DNA of 64,000 nucleotides from Varanus komodoensis. Taxonomy: Eukaryota > Chordata > Lepidosauria > Squamata > Varanidae. Numbering within the stretch: the first letter of the stretch is position 1; the number at the start of each line of letters is the position of its first letter. The stretch is from NCBI RefSeq assembly GCF_004798865.1, contig NW_025335268.1:110128606-110192605 (forward strand), read 5' to 3'. The translations under genes and the position numbers were made by a program. Shown here piece by piece: positions 35,201 through 52,534 of this stretch. A model generated the notes under the pieces. That model was not told where the DNA came from and ran no database searches. It saw nothing but the letters and a program-made list of their open reading frames with translations.

Positions 35201-37762
35201 GTCTGAATAAGTATTATCATAATGTCATTGTCCTTTTAAAGCAATATACTGCATCTACTTCTAAGCAGAGCCCTTGCAGCATGTTTGAGGAAAGTTGAGC
35301 AAGGCAGACCTCTTTGTTTCTGAAGCCCAGGTTTTCATATTTCATCATCTAATAAGCATCCGTCAGGCTTGGGTTATTTTAGTCTTTTGACGTTGAACTC
35401 CCTGGTTTATTTCCCTTCCTGTCTGGTCAGAAGGCTTTTTCCCTCATTGATTTTGAAGATCAATAAATGCCTCTCATATTTCCACTGATGTAACTTTCAG
35501 ACTGCTTTGATGGAGTTAATATAAAGTACAGTAAAGTATTTTTGACTGCCCATGACTTACCCATGATAATTGGTAATTTTAAAGCCAACTTCCTTCCTCT
35601 GTATTTTGTTAAGTTTTAATTAAGCCTCACGTTAGCCTTGTTGGGTGACATACTATGACCATTTTTAAAGTGGCTCTGAGAAATTGTGGTTAAATACCAC
35701 TTGCAACTGAGAATAGGAGCCACAGCTCTTGAAATTGGCATGGCCTCCTCTAACTTCTAGACTGACTTTCCTTTGCAGGAAGTGTTCTATTTCTTTTTGA
35801 AGGTGTTTTGCAGCAGTAACCACTTGCAGTTGTGAGGATGGCTGGCTGATTCATACCCCACTGTCTGTGGTTTACAATTTAGTAGGGAGAAGACTTCCTG
35901 TTTAAAACCAAGCTATTCCTGCCTAAGGATTTAAGGAATCAACTGCATTCTTGTGCTTCTTTAAAGTCAAATGATTAAAAAAGAGCAAGTCTAGCTACAG
36001 TCGCTAGGATCTATGAATCCCAGTTCAAATCGTATCATTGATGGCAATTTCCTTTATCAAGTTTGTTTGTTTGTTTGTTTAAAGCTTTTATAGACTGTCC
36101 CATTACTAGCCTCTCGGTAGTGTAGGAGAAAAGTATGCATACTTTCACGTTTAAAGTGCAGTATGTTTTTTCTGCTAAGGGTTACACCAGGTGAATAGGT
36201 GGTATTGAAAAGAAAACTTGAACATTGCATTGATGTGTATTTATTATACGTGGTGATAAAATAACTGACCTTTCTCTAATTATTTGGGCCTTTTGTTTTC
36301 TAGTAATGATTTGGTATTTACTCAGATCTTTACAAACAGCTGTTTTCACATGAACAGAGGTAAATTATGCTCCTTCTTTTGATCAAGAGTAAATAAGGAG
36401 AAGAGTTCTGTACATATCTTAAAAGGGAATAGGCCTTCCTGTCTTGTTCCTACATTATATCATTAAATCATCACTCTTCATGGCTCATTCATAATCAGAT
36501 TAGTGTAAAAAACTCTAGAAGTTGACATTTATGACTAAGAATATTTAATCTTTGAAGAAATTGTTCCTGTGGAATTTCTAATGCAAAGATTCTTAAGAAT
36601 TGTGCCTTGCCGCATTTGCTGTGTTGTGTATTACTGAGTAGTGTTAGCTTTATTCACCAGAAGGAACACTATTCAGACTAGCCCTATTATGTGGCATGGA
36701 TTATTAACAAATTTGTGCACATTGTTACATGCTTCCATAATAGGTGAACATTGCTATTTCCTTATTATAACTTTAAGGAGAGGAAACACAGCACGTTAAG
36801 TGAAATTACTTGGCATTGCGGTGCAAGCCTGTACTTGAAAATAATGTTTGGTAATGAAACTTTGCTTTGCTAAAAGCATCTTCATTGTTTTCTCTCGTCT
36901 GAGCACAGTTATTTCTTCTATCTCCTTATCTGTCATATTGCAGAGAGGCAAAATCTTACCCCTTAAAGTTATTCACACAACAATGCAGAAATTCTAAGAC
37001 CTCCTCTGTTCTTTACGTGTTGACAATGCTTCTGTTAACTGTGGGGTAAACTAGAAATCTAAGAGAACACAGAACAATGCATAACTTTCTTTTTAACCAT
37101 CTCATGAAACAAATGATAGGTCTTAGAGTTCGGAGTAAATATTTAGACTATGTGGTATAGAAAGAACTTGCTAGTCATTCAGACTGCAGGAGAATATATT
37201 GAGATTGCATTTGCCTTCTGCAGCAGTTTGTGTTCAAGTCAAAACAGAAAGCTTTGCATTAACTCTTCTATTAATCCTGGAGAACAGCAGTTCTTGGACT
37301 ATGTTTCAGCAGGCCTCCCTAAGTGAGGAATGACGTTTGGGTCTCCCCTCATGTAATCATAAAATTCTAAATAACAGGGGCTGGCCAACAGCACTCTTTG
37401 TAGTCGACCACTTTTGGAACAATGGACTAGGTTTGCATAGAACCATTAGCATGCTTTAGAAACCTCACCATCCCCTTAAGAATTTGTACAGAATCAAAAA
37501 GATCCTAAAGGATAGCAAAAGACCTTGTGGGTTTTTATCACAGGTTAGCAACCAAGCGTGCATTGGAAGGAGGTAGGTTAATAACTGCAGTCCTTCAAGT
37601 TAGGACATTAGAGAAAGTTCCCCAGTAGCAGAGCACGTGTGTCCACTACACGTTTCATGACAGCAGATATTTTGATAAAGGCAAGTTTATGTTACTACCC
37701 ATATTGAGAATTCAAACAATTCATATTGTTTTCACATTTATGTAGCTATAGAAGATTCATTG
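32201..37762. other. Long repeat-poor part of HTRA1 intron 1
   Basis: About 5.5 kb of AT-rich DNA with little recognisable transposon content: a MITE-like fragment at about 34,607-34,722 (CTTCCAGATGACGTTGGACC, CCCATCAGTCTCAGTCAGC) and a (GTTT)n tract followed by a short L2-tail-like fragment at about 36,060-36,125. Low repeat density in a gene intron is compatible with conserved regulatory sequence, but conservation cannot be judged here. Confidence 0.4.
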
Positions 37763-37770
37763 CTTTAAGG

Positions 37771-39999
37771 CAGGCATGTCCAAAGTCTGGCCCAGGGGCC
37801 AATTGCAGCCCGTTTTCAAATTTCGAGCGGCCCGCAGCCTCTTCTCCCCACTGGCTCAGCTTGTCACTCATCCCTGCCGGCCGGCATTTTTCCCTTCACT
37901 GCACAGCGGTTCCCGCAGCTGTCCCCTGCTGCCTCCTGCTCCTTCAAGGCTGGTGGTTATATTTCACCAGAAGATGGCAGTAGACCTGAGTCAGCACTCT
38001 TGCTGCGTGACCCTTGTGACAAAAGGCTTGTGTGTCCATTTCTAAAATGGCGACTGTAACTAAAAAAAGGAAAGTTGACAGCGAGGGCCGCCGCTTCCAG
38101 GACAAGTGGAAATTGAAGTATTTTTTCACTGAAATACAAAACAACTGTGTGTGCCTAATTTGCCAAGATACTGTGGCTGTTTTCAAGGAATTCAATATCA
38201 AGAGGCACTACCAGACAAAACATGCTAACTACAAAAAGCTAACTGGAAACGAACGCGGTGAAAAATTGAAGGAACTGGAAGCTGCTTTAATGGCACAGCA
38301 GCGCTTTTTCACAAGAGCCCGTGAGTCAAATGAAAATGCCACAAAGGCGAGCTATGAGGTGGCAACGCTGATTGCCAAGCACTGCAAATGTTTTACTGAG
38401 GCTGAATTTATTAAATACTGCGTGATGAAAATGGTGGAGAAAATTTGTCTTGAGAAGAAGCAAGAGTTTGCCAATGTTTGCCTGGCTCGTAACACTGTGG
38501 TATGGAGAATTGAAGACGTTTCATCTGATATTAAGAGACAGTTAGAGGCAAAAGGAGTGGAGTTTGACTTTTTTCGTTAGCCTGCGATGAAAGCATGGAT
38601 GCATCTGACACCGCTCAGTTATTGATTTTTTTGAGAGGAGTGGACAATGACATGAACGTGAGTGAAGAGCTACTTGACCTCCAGAGCCTTAAGGACCAAA
38701 CAAGACAAACAGATTTATTTGTTTCTGTTTGTCCCACCGTAGATGACATTAAACTACTGTGGAATAAAGTCACTGGGATTATTACGGATGGCGCACCTGC
38801 CATGGCTGGCGAGCGAAGTGGATTATCAACCCTAGTCTGTAACAAAGTCAGTGAAGAAGGAGGCAAAGCTATAAAACTCCACTGTATTATTCACCAACAA
38901 GTTCTCTGTGCCAAACATCTGAAATATGATCATGTTATGAAACCGGTGATGAAGGCTATTAATTATATTCGCTCCAAAGCCCTGTGCCGCCGCCAGTTTC
39001 AACAGTTTCTACTCAACATCCAGGCTGAATACGGAGGTGTTGTGTATCACAACAAGGTAAGATGGCTCAGTCGGGGGTCTGCACTGCAGCGCTTCTACTC
39101 TCTTAGGGAGGAAATCGGACAATTCTTGGCAAAAAAGGGACAACCGATGCCAGAGCTATCTGATCCTGTTTGGCTGGCTGATTTTGGATTTTTAGTTGAC
39201 ATAACACGACATCTGAACGTGCTGAACACGAGCCTTCAGGGGCAAAATGCAGTGGTAAGCCAACTGTATTCACCTATCAAAGCCTTTGGGACCAAGCTGC
39301 TACTTTTCCAAAGGCACCTGTCACAAACACAGCCCAATACCACACATTTCCCATCGCTGCAGGAAATAATGACCAGTTTTCCACTGAACAATATGAGTGC
39401 TTAAATAAGGAGGTATGAAGCAGACATCTCATCTCTGGCTGAGGAGTTTCAACAGCGCTTTCGGGATTTTGCAGCTATTGAAAAGGAGATCACGCTTTTT
39501 CATCTCCTTTCTCTGTGGACCCTGATAATGCTCCAGACCACCTGCAGCTGGAGCTCATTGAGCTACAGTGTGACGCCGAGTGTCGCAGTCTGCACCAACA
39601 GCTCCCTCTTGTCAACTTTTACTGCCAACTGGATAAGGCAGGTTCCAAGAGATTCGAACATTTGCTAAGAAAATGCTGAGCTTGTTTGGTTCGACATACT
39701 TGTGCGAGAAGACATTCTCGGTTATGAACATTAATAAGAACCGCTTGAGGACGAGACTAAGTAACATCTTGCTCATCAAAACCACTGTTTTTGAGCCAAA
39801 CCTGGCCTATATAATGCAGTCGAGATCTCAGTATCACCCTTCACATTAGTGCAGTTAAGTTATTTGTTTAGTCTTTCATAAAATAGTTCATTTGCATTTA
39901 ATGTTAATGGTTCAAAAAATGTCAGGCTGAATGGTCGGCCCCCACACATTTTCACCTCACCCAATCTGGCCCTGCTTGCAAAAAGTTTGGACACCCCTG
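37771..39999 (+). mobile_element. hAT DNA transposon, 2,229 bp, with TIRs and 8-bp TSD
   Basis: The left end reads CAGGCATGTCCAAAGTCTGG and the reverse-complemented right end reads CAGGGGTGTCCAAACTTTTT, giving imperfect terminal inverted repeats. It is flanked by an 8-bp target duplication, CTTTAAGG at 37,763-37,770 and CTTTAAGA at 40,000-40,007 (7 of 8 identical), the hallmark of hAT insertion. The interior carries one transposase gene. The size and content are those of an autonomous element that is now broken. It is inserted in intron 1 of HTRA1 in the sense orientation of the gene. Confidence 0.93.
38047..39849 (+). pseudogene. hAT transposase (Charlie/ZBED-like), about four frame breaks
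   Basis: Starts at ATG 38,047 (MATVTKKRKVDSEGRRFQDK). An N-terminal BED-like zinc finger has C36, C39, H54 and H59 (CLIC...HYQTKH). Then come the hAT catalytic-core motifs ACDESMDASDTAQLLIFLRG, GIITDGAPAMAGE, KLHCIIHQQVLCAK and VRWLSRGSALQRF, and the C-terminal dimerisation segment LSLFGSTYLCEKTFSVMN, ending at TAG 39,847. The sequence strongly resembles the transposase-derived part of GTF2IRD2 and related domesticated hAT proteins. Breaks: a missing base in the T-run 38,569-38,574, a stop at 39,402-39,404 from local base changes, a missing base in the T-run 39,496-39,500 and a frame slip near 39,650. Two of these lie in homopolymers and could be assembly errors. Role in life: cut-and-paste transposition. 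Confidence 0.88.
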
Positions 40000-40007
40000 C
40001 TTTAAGA

Positions 40008-42597
40008 TATAATCTTACACATCTTTAGGCATGCCCTACCCAGCTTGCTAGGAATTGTAGGCCTTTTTATTGTCCAAACATACATAGGATTGTGCCCTTA
40101 ATCTATTTTTATATTTGTATATGTATCGTTAAAAGTGCTTAAGAGCTCTCATACACATATATCAATTGATTCCTAAATACTTAAGCTTTGCAATATTTTC
40201 TAGATTTTTATGTCCTTGGTGAAATATCCTAGTTTGCATTTGAAAGATTGATGAATGAATGGTTTATTGCACTTACAGACCTATAAAAATATTGAGGCAA
40301 ACAGCAAACAAAACTAAGCAAAATAAAATAAAATGTGTTTAAGAGGAGACCCATATTTGCATTTAAATAATTGCTTCTGCTTTGCAAACACTGTTATTCC
40401 TTTCTCTTAAAAAACCTTACCTGACCTGTGCCTTTCTCTGAGAAATATGACTAATGAAAAGAGCTATATGATTTGAAGATAAGCACCAAAACAAGAAAAG
40501 GAACTGCAGTGTTAGTTTTTTCCAGTGGGTCAGCAAATCCTTGGGAACATTTTCCTTCTGAAGTCATACATAAATGAAATGCACCCTTTCCTCCTTTCTT
40601 CCTTTTAGTGCTGTAACTTTTTAGCTGGGTTAAAATGAAATGAAAGGAAGGATGCTCTGTCTTTTTGTCAGACAATAAACAGACAGGTGAGCTGAGAGTT
40701 AAAGAAAAAGCCATTGTTTTACTAGAACTGCACTATGGAAACACAAGTGTGTGACAATATGTACTAGAACATGTCTCAAGACACTGAACCCATTCAAGAA
40801 TCTGCCAGAAATTTATACATGTCACAGAGCATAACAGAAAAGCATAACAAAGCACATTCTAATGTTCCAAGTTATTCACTCTACATTGTTTTAATAAACA
40901 GCCCTTGCCACTAACAGTAACATTTTGCATATCTTAAGATCTAGGTTACATGCATACAGGCAAAGCCAAAATTTTCTGCTTCTGTTCTTTGCTCTCCTCC
41001 TCCCCCCACTCCCTCCTCCTCCTGTTGTTGTTGTTGAGTTCTTCTACAGTGTTACAAAGTCCCTGTCATTTGGACCTAATCCATTCCTTTCACTATGTTG
41101 CAGCAGGTTATGGCCTTCTAAAGTTTTTCTTTGTAATTGCAAGGCTTCAGAGGTCAGCATCTACATACACCTTTAATTAATTCTGCCCTGTGGGGCATTG
41201 CGCTTTGTTTCTCACATAAGCTGTTTATACCTCATGGCAAGCTATAGTTGAGTATAAAACAGTAATTTTTGATACAGCACAGCAATTTGCATCTCAAGAA
41301 TTCTTATAGTTGCATGTACATACTTGGGCTTCCTCAAGTAGTTCTTTCCTCTAATCACAATTTATCTTTCTCTCTCTTTGTGAATTAGAAATGCACAGTA
41401 GTAAAAACTGATTATAACTGCACTGTAAATCAGTGTTCCATTTGCATATGTATTTGTATAAAAACATGCTGATGCTTGGAATTGACATTTTTGGGTATTT
41501 CCATTTCAGGAGATGCAAAAACTTGTTCCTACTAATTTTAAGTTAAGTTAGACTATCACAAATTTCCTTGTTATCCAATGTCCTACACAAATGTTGTGTA
41601 AGGGGATTAGCTTGTGCCTGTTGCCAGGCACAGCAGCTGCAACATAAACATTTTTTACATTGGGTGAAGAAGCCATGTTTAGTTCTTTGTGCTTTGAAAA
41701 GGGCTGCAGGGTAACAGTGAAGTCCAGATGGTTCTCATTATCTATGTCAAAAGAACTATGTTTTGTACTATGTTCTTTCTCCTTTTTGTTTGTGATAACA
41801 GATCAACCAACCCCAAACCTTCCCAAGTAATGACATTATTAGAAGCCGAGTCCCCCCACTGCCCCAAGACTACATTCTTAATGCAAGGCTCTGAATAATG
41901 GAGTTTCAGGTACTCTTATGTGCCTGTCAGCTTCTGTCATACAAGGTAGATTGTTTTACATACACAAGCTTTTCCAAGGCCTCATGCCCACTTCCAACTT
42001 GGAGGCCAAGGGGAAACTCTCACCTGCCTATGTCTGGCAAATGTGCAGTCTCAAGAACCACTTAGTCTAAGGCACAATGCTAAAGTTAGGTTTCTTACAG
42101 ACTCCCCCCCCCCCCCACCAACCACTGTATAAAGCTCCATTGCTAAAAATTCCAACTGTATGAAGGGCAGGAGAACAGGTAAATGAGGGTTGCTTCTACC
42201 GCTCCTGACCTGCATGGAAGATTGGAAGGCTCTGAGTTCAGGAGCTACTGCTTATCAAAAGCACAATAGATAGGTTTGTATCCTAAGGCTGCATTCCTGT
42301 TCCCACTCTTCTGAGAGTAAATGCCATTGAACTCAGTGGGACTTAGTTCTAGCACCTAGGATTGTGCTAAAGGCTATGAATCAGTGAGAGAAGCTGGAAA
42401 AGTGCAGTCTTCTGACACAACTTAATGCCATAAAATAGCTTGCAAAATTGTTAGGACTTTCAACAACAAGGTACATAAGAGTATAATGCATTTTGGCCTG
42501 TTTCTTAACTGTTACAGAATTCTATTATAAAAGGCTTGATGATCTGTTTACATATAAAGTAAGATGTTTTCCATTAGAACAGTTTTTTTAATATCTG
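40008..42597. other. Intron 1 segment, mostly unique
   Basis: Holds a short MITE-like fragment near 40,025-40,110, a CT/TTG-rich low-complexity stretch at about 40,995-41,040, a C-run at about 42,104-42,117 and a copy of the short 'gagtaaatgccattgaactcagtgggactta' squamate repeat at about 42,310-42,372. No gene is recognised. Confidence 0.4.
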
Positions 42598-42775
42598 TTG
42601 CAAACCTATGCTATACAACAACAACAACAACAACTGTTTACACAAGGAGTGTCCTGCTGGATCAAAGCATTCTGTTTTTATACAGTAGCCAGCCAGATTC
42701 TTACAGGAAGCTTAGAAGCAGGGTATGACGATGTCCATGTATACAGTCTTGCCCTATCTTCCAAGAGTACATTGA
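42598..42775 (-). mobile_element. (CAA)n tract and CR1 3'-end fragment
   Basis: A CAA microsatellite lies at about 42,617-42,633. It is followed by 'gtgtcctgctggatcaaagc', 'agtagccagccagattc' and 'ggaagcttagaagcaggg', a diverged reverse complement of the CR1 3' end also found at 19.4 and 31.6 kb. Confidence 0.5.
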
Positions 42776-42839
42776 TCTGAACCTGGACATTTCATTTAGC
42801 TATCATGATTAATATGGGGCAAAAAGTCATATAATTCAG

Positions 42840-45800
42840 TCCCAAATAGATGTACTGTAGTGCTTAGCGCTTTGGCTTGGATGAGCACCTGAACGTGGTA
42901 GGGGGTTTGAGACTGTCAGAGAAGCCGAGAGCCATAATGCCACCCGGAGGCTACACTGCCTCCCTAATCTGGTCTCCTAGCAGGATTACCCAAGGCAGAC
43001 CAAGAAGCATGTTCCTTCTTCAGAAGTAATGGTCATATTGGCAAAAGATAATCATTCTCTCTGGGGTTTTGGGGCAGCCACTGGGCAGCAGTAGCAGTTG
43101 AAAGCAACAGTGGCACAGGATCTTTCACAGACAATGGAGGGATGCTAAAGCAACTCTGGTTAGTACTGCGCAGAGGAAGGTGCGTTTCTTTCTTTGTAAA
43201 CCCTGTGATGAAACAATCCAAAATGATACAAGAGAAATGCCGCTTGCATTTCAGAAGAGACTCAACCAGTTACTGGGAAAGAAGAGCAAAGTCTGGATAG
43301 GAACAGTATTGTAACTAGTGACACAACTTAATCAAAGCTGGAAAGAAATCTAGCGGCAGACATGTGCAGAAACAAAAAGGAAGTCTGATGCTGCACAACA
43401 GATGCCATTGGAACATGGAATGTGAGAAGGCAAACTGGAAGCTGTATAGCAAGGAATGGAACAGTTGAACATTGCAGTACTTGGTGTGAGCAAACTAAAG
43501 TGGACTGGAATGAACGTTTTCAGAGAGACAAACACTAACTGGAAATGGCAAACTCAAGAGAAATTGAGTTGCTAGGATACTGAGGCAAGATGTAACAAAT
43601 GCAGTAAGAGGTTCTAATGCAAAATCTGACTGAATCATATCAGAATTCTCAGAAAACCTGTCAACATAACCATCGTTCAGGTTTATGCCCCAACAGTGGG
43701 TGCTGAAATAGAGGGAATCCAAACTTTTTCTCAGGAATCCAAGAGGAAATTGATAACATACCCAAACAAGACATGTTGATCATCGTATGTGACTGGAATG
43801 CAAAAGTAGGAAACAAAGCAGAAACTAATGTTTGGTCTCAGAAATGAAGCAGAAGAATGACTCATTGAATTTCAGGAAGCCAACAATCTGTTTACTGCAA
43901 ATACTGCAAGTTCACATAAAGAACAGATTTGCATTATTCATCTTAAATGAGAACGAACCAGAAGAACTGTGGACCGAAACCAAAGATGTTATTAGGGAAG
44001 AATACCAAAGGACAATCCTAAAAGCAAAAAGAAAGAAAAAAACCTGTATGGATGATGGAGAAAACACAATTTCTAGGAACTATTGAAAAGCAAATGCAAA
44101 AGGTTATCAAAATAGGATCAGATTCCCACATGTAACTGTTCAGTGACTATTATGTAGAGACAAAAAGAATTATTATACTGGTCAGTGCAAAGAAATAGAA
44201 GAAAACAGCTAAAAAGGAACACAAAAATACCTCTTCCAGAAGATCTAAGAAATCCAAGGGAAACTCAAACCTAAATTAGGAATGCTGAAAGCCCAAGAAG
44301 ACTGTCCAACCAGGAGAAAACAAAGAGAAGGTGGAAAAAATATGTGGAAGAATTATACAGAATGATTAAAAGAATAAAAGACTCTTGCAAAGAGGAATAC
44401 TATGATGAAGAACCTGCAATATTAGAAAGTGAAGTGGAAGCTATTTTGAAAGCACTTGAACAAGTCACCTATAGGGTAGCCATAAAACTATTCCAAGCTG
44501 CAGAGACTGAGTAACTCCAAATCCTAATGAGACTGTGCCAACAAATAAGGAAAATGAAACAATAGCCCTCAGACTGAAAGCATTTGTTATACATTCCAGT
44601 CTACAAGAAAGGAGATGCAAAAGAATGAAGCAAGTAGAGGACCACTGCACTAATTTCCCATGCAAGCAAAGTGATGCTCAAGGGTTTACAACACATAATT
44701 TCAGCCTTTACAGAGTGAAAAATGCCTGACTTCCAAGCCTTTGAGTATATGGAGTTATTGATGGTCCTGAAAGAAATGGGTGTGCCTCAGCATTGGACAA
44801 GAAGCTACTCTTAGGCCAGAATATGTAGAAACAGAATGTCTCCCTAAGCAAAATCATCAGATAATGGTGTATTTTATTGGTCTCTTCAATCTGTATGTGG
44901 AAACTCTAGCAGAATCTATGCCCTTAGAGCTTGGTCTTGCAAAACAAGCTGAACCCTGAGGGAAAGCCTGCAAATGCTCGTGGAGGGAAGGTTGCATAAC
45001 CAGCAACATTCTGTGTCATGTACAGCAGCTGAAACAGCTGCTGGATCAGACATGGAAGAAAGATGGTTGTGCAGGTCTGACTAAGCATAGCTGTTCAAAT
45101 GGTAGCAGCATCCTTCTTCTGTGCCAAATGGCTGCTGCATGTGGTGTGGAAGAGAAATGCTACTATGACCACGTGGGGGTCCTTTCCTGCACAGCCCTGT
45201 ATGGCCAACTTTCTTCCATGTCAGGTGGCAGCAACTGAAATGGCTTCTGTAGGCTCGATTCCTGGCAAGCCCCCTACGAATGCTGGGCATGACTCAGGGC
45301 TGCTCCACAGTGGATTAGAATGCAGGGAGCTAAACCCAGGGAATCCACTGATTCACATATCCCTAAAGCGGGACATATAAGGAAAGTTAGATTAGGTCCA
45401 CAGGAAGGAGAAGCAAAAATTGGCAGAGGATTCATGAAAGATTTAAGATATGCAGGTGATACCCTGTTACTGACAGAAAGCAGCAAGGAATTGAAATGAC
45501 TCCTGAAGAAGGTAAAGAAAGAAAATGCAAGAGCAGGACTGCAGCTGAACATTAAGAAATCAATATGAGTGACTACAGAAGAATTACACAGCTTTGAGGT
45601 CAACAACGAAGAAATTGAAATTGCAAAATATTTTGCATAGCTTGGCACAGTCATCAATTCAGACTCAAACTGCAGCCAAGAAATTCAAAGAAGACTGATA
45701 CTTGGAAGGGCAGCATGGAAGAAACTGGAATAGATCATTTAGTATAAGAACATTTCATTGGATACCAAGACAAGAAATATACAATTGTATTCCTGATCAC

Positions 45801-45940
45801 CATGTATGGGTGTGAAAGCTGGACTGTGAAGACAGTTGGCAGGAAGAAAATGGATGCGTTCCAAACATGGGTGCTGGAGGGGAGATTTGTGAACACCCTG
45901 AACTGACAGAAAGACAAACAAGTGTCTCCTAGATCAAACC
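42840..45940 (+). mobile_element. BovB-like RTE LINE, 5' part (interrupted)
   Basis: Decayed RTE-clade non-LTR element on the plus strand. Around 43,660-43,800 the endonuclease region reads VQVYAPTVGAEIEG and DWNAKVGN. Near 44,880-44,925 there is FNLYVETLAE-like sequence, and near 45,440-45,475 LRYAGDTLLLTES, a decayed YADD box, followed by AGLQLNIKK and RRLILGRAAWKKL. Matching wording from BovB proteins supports the family. The 5' boundary is uncertain: support is good only from about 43,395. Frames are broken throughout. It is split at about 45,940 by a younger L2 insertion and resumes at about 47,485. Confidence 0.72.
44935..45365. repeat. Unidentified insert within the RTE element
   Basis: Between the RTE segments FNLYVETLAE and HIRKVRLGPQ, which are close neighbours in the family protein, lie about 430 bp of GC-richer sequence with no RTE similarity that I can see. 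It includes CAGCAGCTGAAACAGCTGCT and 'ccaaatggctgctgcatg'. It probably represents another insertion. Ends are approximate and no TSD was found. Confidence 0.35.
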
Positions 45941-47484
45941 AAGCCATAACTCCACTGAAGGAGGCTGTGGTAAGACCATTTCTTAGAAAAACCAAACCTG
46001 GGACCAGGGTTTTTGGACAAGGTGCTTGAGAAGGTGGTGGCTGAGCAGCTCCAGCTACCCTTGGATGAAACAGATTATCCAAATCCATTTCAATTAGGCT
46101 TTAGGCTTGGGTTTGGGATGGAGACTGCCTTGGTCACCCTGTAGGATGATCTTTGCCAAGAGAGAAACGGGGGAATGCAACCCTGCTGGTTCTCCTGGGC
46201 CTCAGCCATTGACCATGGTGTCCCTCTGGACAGCTTGGCTGGGTTGGAAGTTGGGGGCCATGCGTTACAGTGGCTCCATGCCTTCATGGCTGACTGTGTC
46301 CAGAAGATGGTGCTGGGGAGCAGTTGTTCTGCCCCATGGCAATTGTGCTGTGGGGTTCTTCCGGGCTCTTTACTGTCCTCCATGGTGTTTAACATCTACT
46401 GTTGTTATTCAGAAATGGTGGCTGAGGTGTCATCAGTATGCTGATGACACCCAGCTCTACATCTCGTTTTCATCTAACCCAAGTGAGTTGGTCTCTGTGC
46501 TGAATCACTGACTGAACTCAATAATGGACTGGATGAGGGCCAGTACATTGAAACTCAGTCCGGATAAGACAGGGGTGCTGTTCGTGGAGGGTCCATCTGC
46601 TCAGATGTTGACCCTTCATCCTATCCTGGATGGGGTTGCACTCCCCTTGAAGGACAGGATTCACAGCTTGGGGGTGCTCCTGGACCCAAAACTATCACTT
46701 GAGTCTAAGGTAGACCCAGTGGCCAGGAGTGCCTTTTTTCACCTGCTTCCAGGTTACCAACTGCGGCCCTACCTGGAAAGGTAGAGCGTATCCACACATG
46801 CTCTGGTAACTTCTCAGCTTGGGTATTGTAACATGATCTGTGTGGGGCTGTACTTAAAGATGGTCCAGACACCTCAACTGGTACATAATAGGGTGGCACA
46901 TCTTCTGGTGCAAGCGAGTTTGCACGCCCATGTCACCCTGATATTATATTGCTGCCATTGGTTACCAGTCAAGCTCTGGGCCCAATTAAGGTGCTTGTAC
47001 TAAGGTTTAAATCCCCAAATACTTGGACCAGGATACCCAAAGGACCAACTGCTTCTATAAACCTACCCAGTCCTTAATATCTGGTGAGGAGGCCCTTCTG
47101 AGAGAGCCATCCTTTAAGGTGGTAACAGGATGGCAAATAGAAGAGAGGCCTTTGGCTGTGCCCCGTTTATGGAATGGCCTTCCAAAAGCAGTTTGCCTGG
47201 GGCCATCTTTACAATCTGTTCAGCACCAGTTGAAAACAGTCAGCTTCTCCAGACATTTTAAGAATCAATTTTATATTTGGATATTATTTATGCTGTTTTT
47301 ACCTTTAATATATTTTAACTTATTGGTATCTGACCTCAGCTGTGTATTTCTGTTTTATTGTAGGTTGTTTGTTATTTTATGAAATACTGTTATTTTATGT
47401 AATATTGTACTCCACTTGGAAGGTCTTCAGACTACTATAGCAGAATATAAGTTGAATGAACTACTACTACTACTGCTTTCCCTG
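45941..47484 (+). mobile_element. L2-type LINE, 5'-truncated, nested in the RTE element
   Basis: Starts with a match to PLKEAVVRPFL-type ORF2 sequence just upstream of RT block 1, continues through HQYADDTQLYISFSSNPSE (YADD near 46,437), LSPDKTGVLFV, GVALPLKDRIHSLGVLLDP and FKNQFY-like C-terminal sequence. It ends with an L2 3' UTR and an (ACT)n tail at about 47,460-47,477. Several stops and frame shifts are present, so it is older than the 24.7-kb copy but younger than its RTE host. Confidence 0.82.
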
Positions 47485-47755
47485 GAAACAAAAATGAAGG
47501 AACTGAGGCAGTCATATTTTGGCACATCAGAGGAAGTCAAGACTCACTGGAGAAGACAACAGTAATGCTAGGGAAAGTCCAAGGCAGAAGAAGGCAAGGA
47601 AGACCAACTGTGAGATGGCTGGGTTCCGTAAAGGAAGCCATGTCCTTGAGTTTGCATGAGCTGAATGGGGCTGTCAAGGACAGGACATTATGGAGGGCAT
47701 TTATTTGTAGGGTCAGTATAAGCTGAAATGTCTCGACAGCATGTAACAACAGCGA
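47485..47755 (+). mobile_element. BovB-like RTE LINE, 3' end (resumes after nested L2)
   Basis: Reads ELRQSYFGHIRGSQDSLEKT, then GRRRQGRPTVRWLGSVKEAM and LHELNGAVKDRTLWRAF, the C-terminal RTE/BovB signature ('...YFGHLMRR.DSLEKT...GRRRRGRQ..RWLDGI'). The 3' UTR contains 'gaaatgtctcgacagcatgtaacaacag', the usual RTE 3' terminus. Together with the 42.8-45.9-kb part it makes one element. Confidence 0.78.

Positions 47756-52534
<4,779 letters not shown>

Noticed and set aside
38047-39849. The hAT transposase as a domesticated host gene
   Set aside because: It still sits between intact TIRs and TSDs and its frame is broken at several points, so it is a dying transposon, not a co-opted gene.
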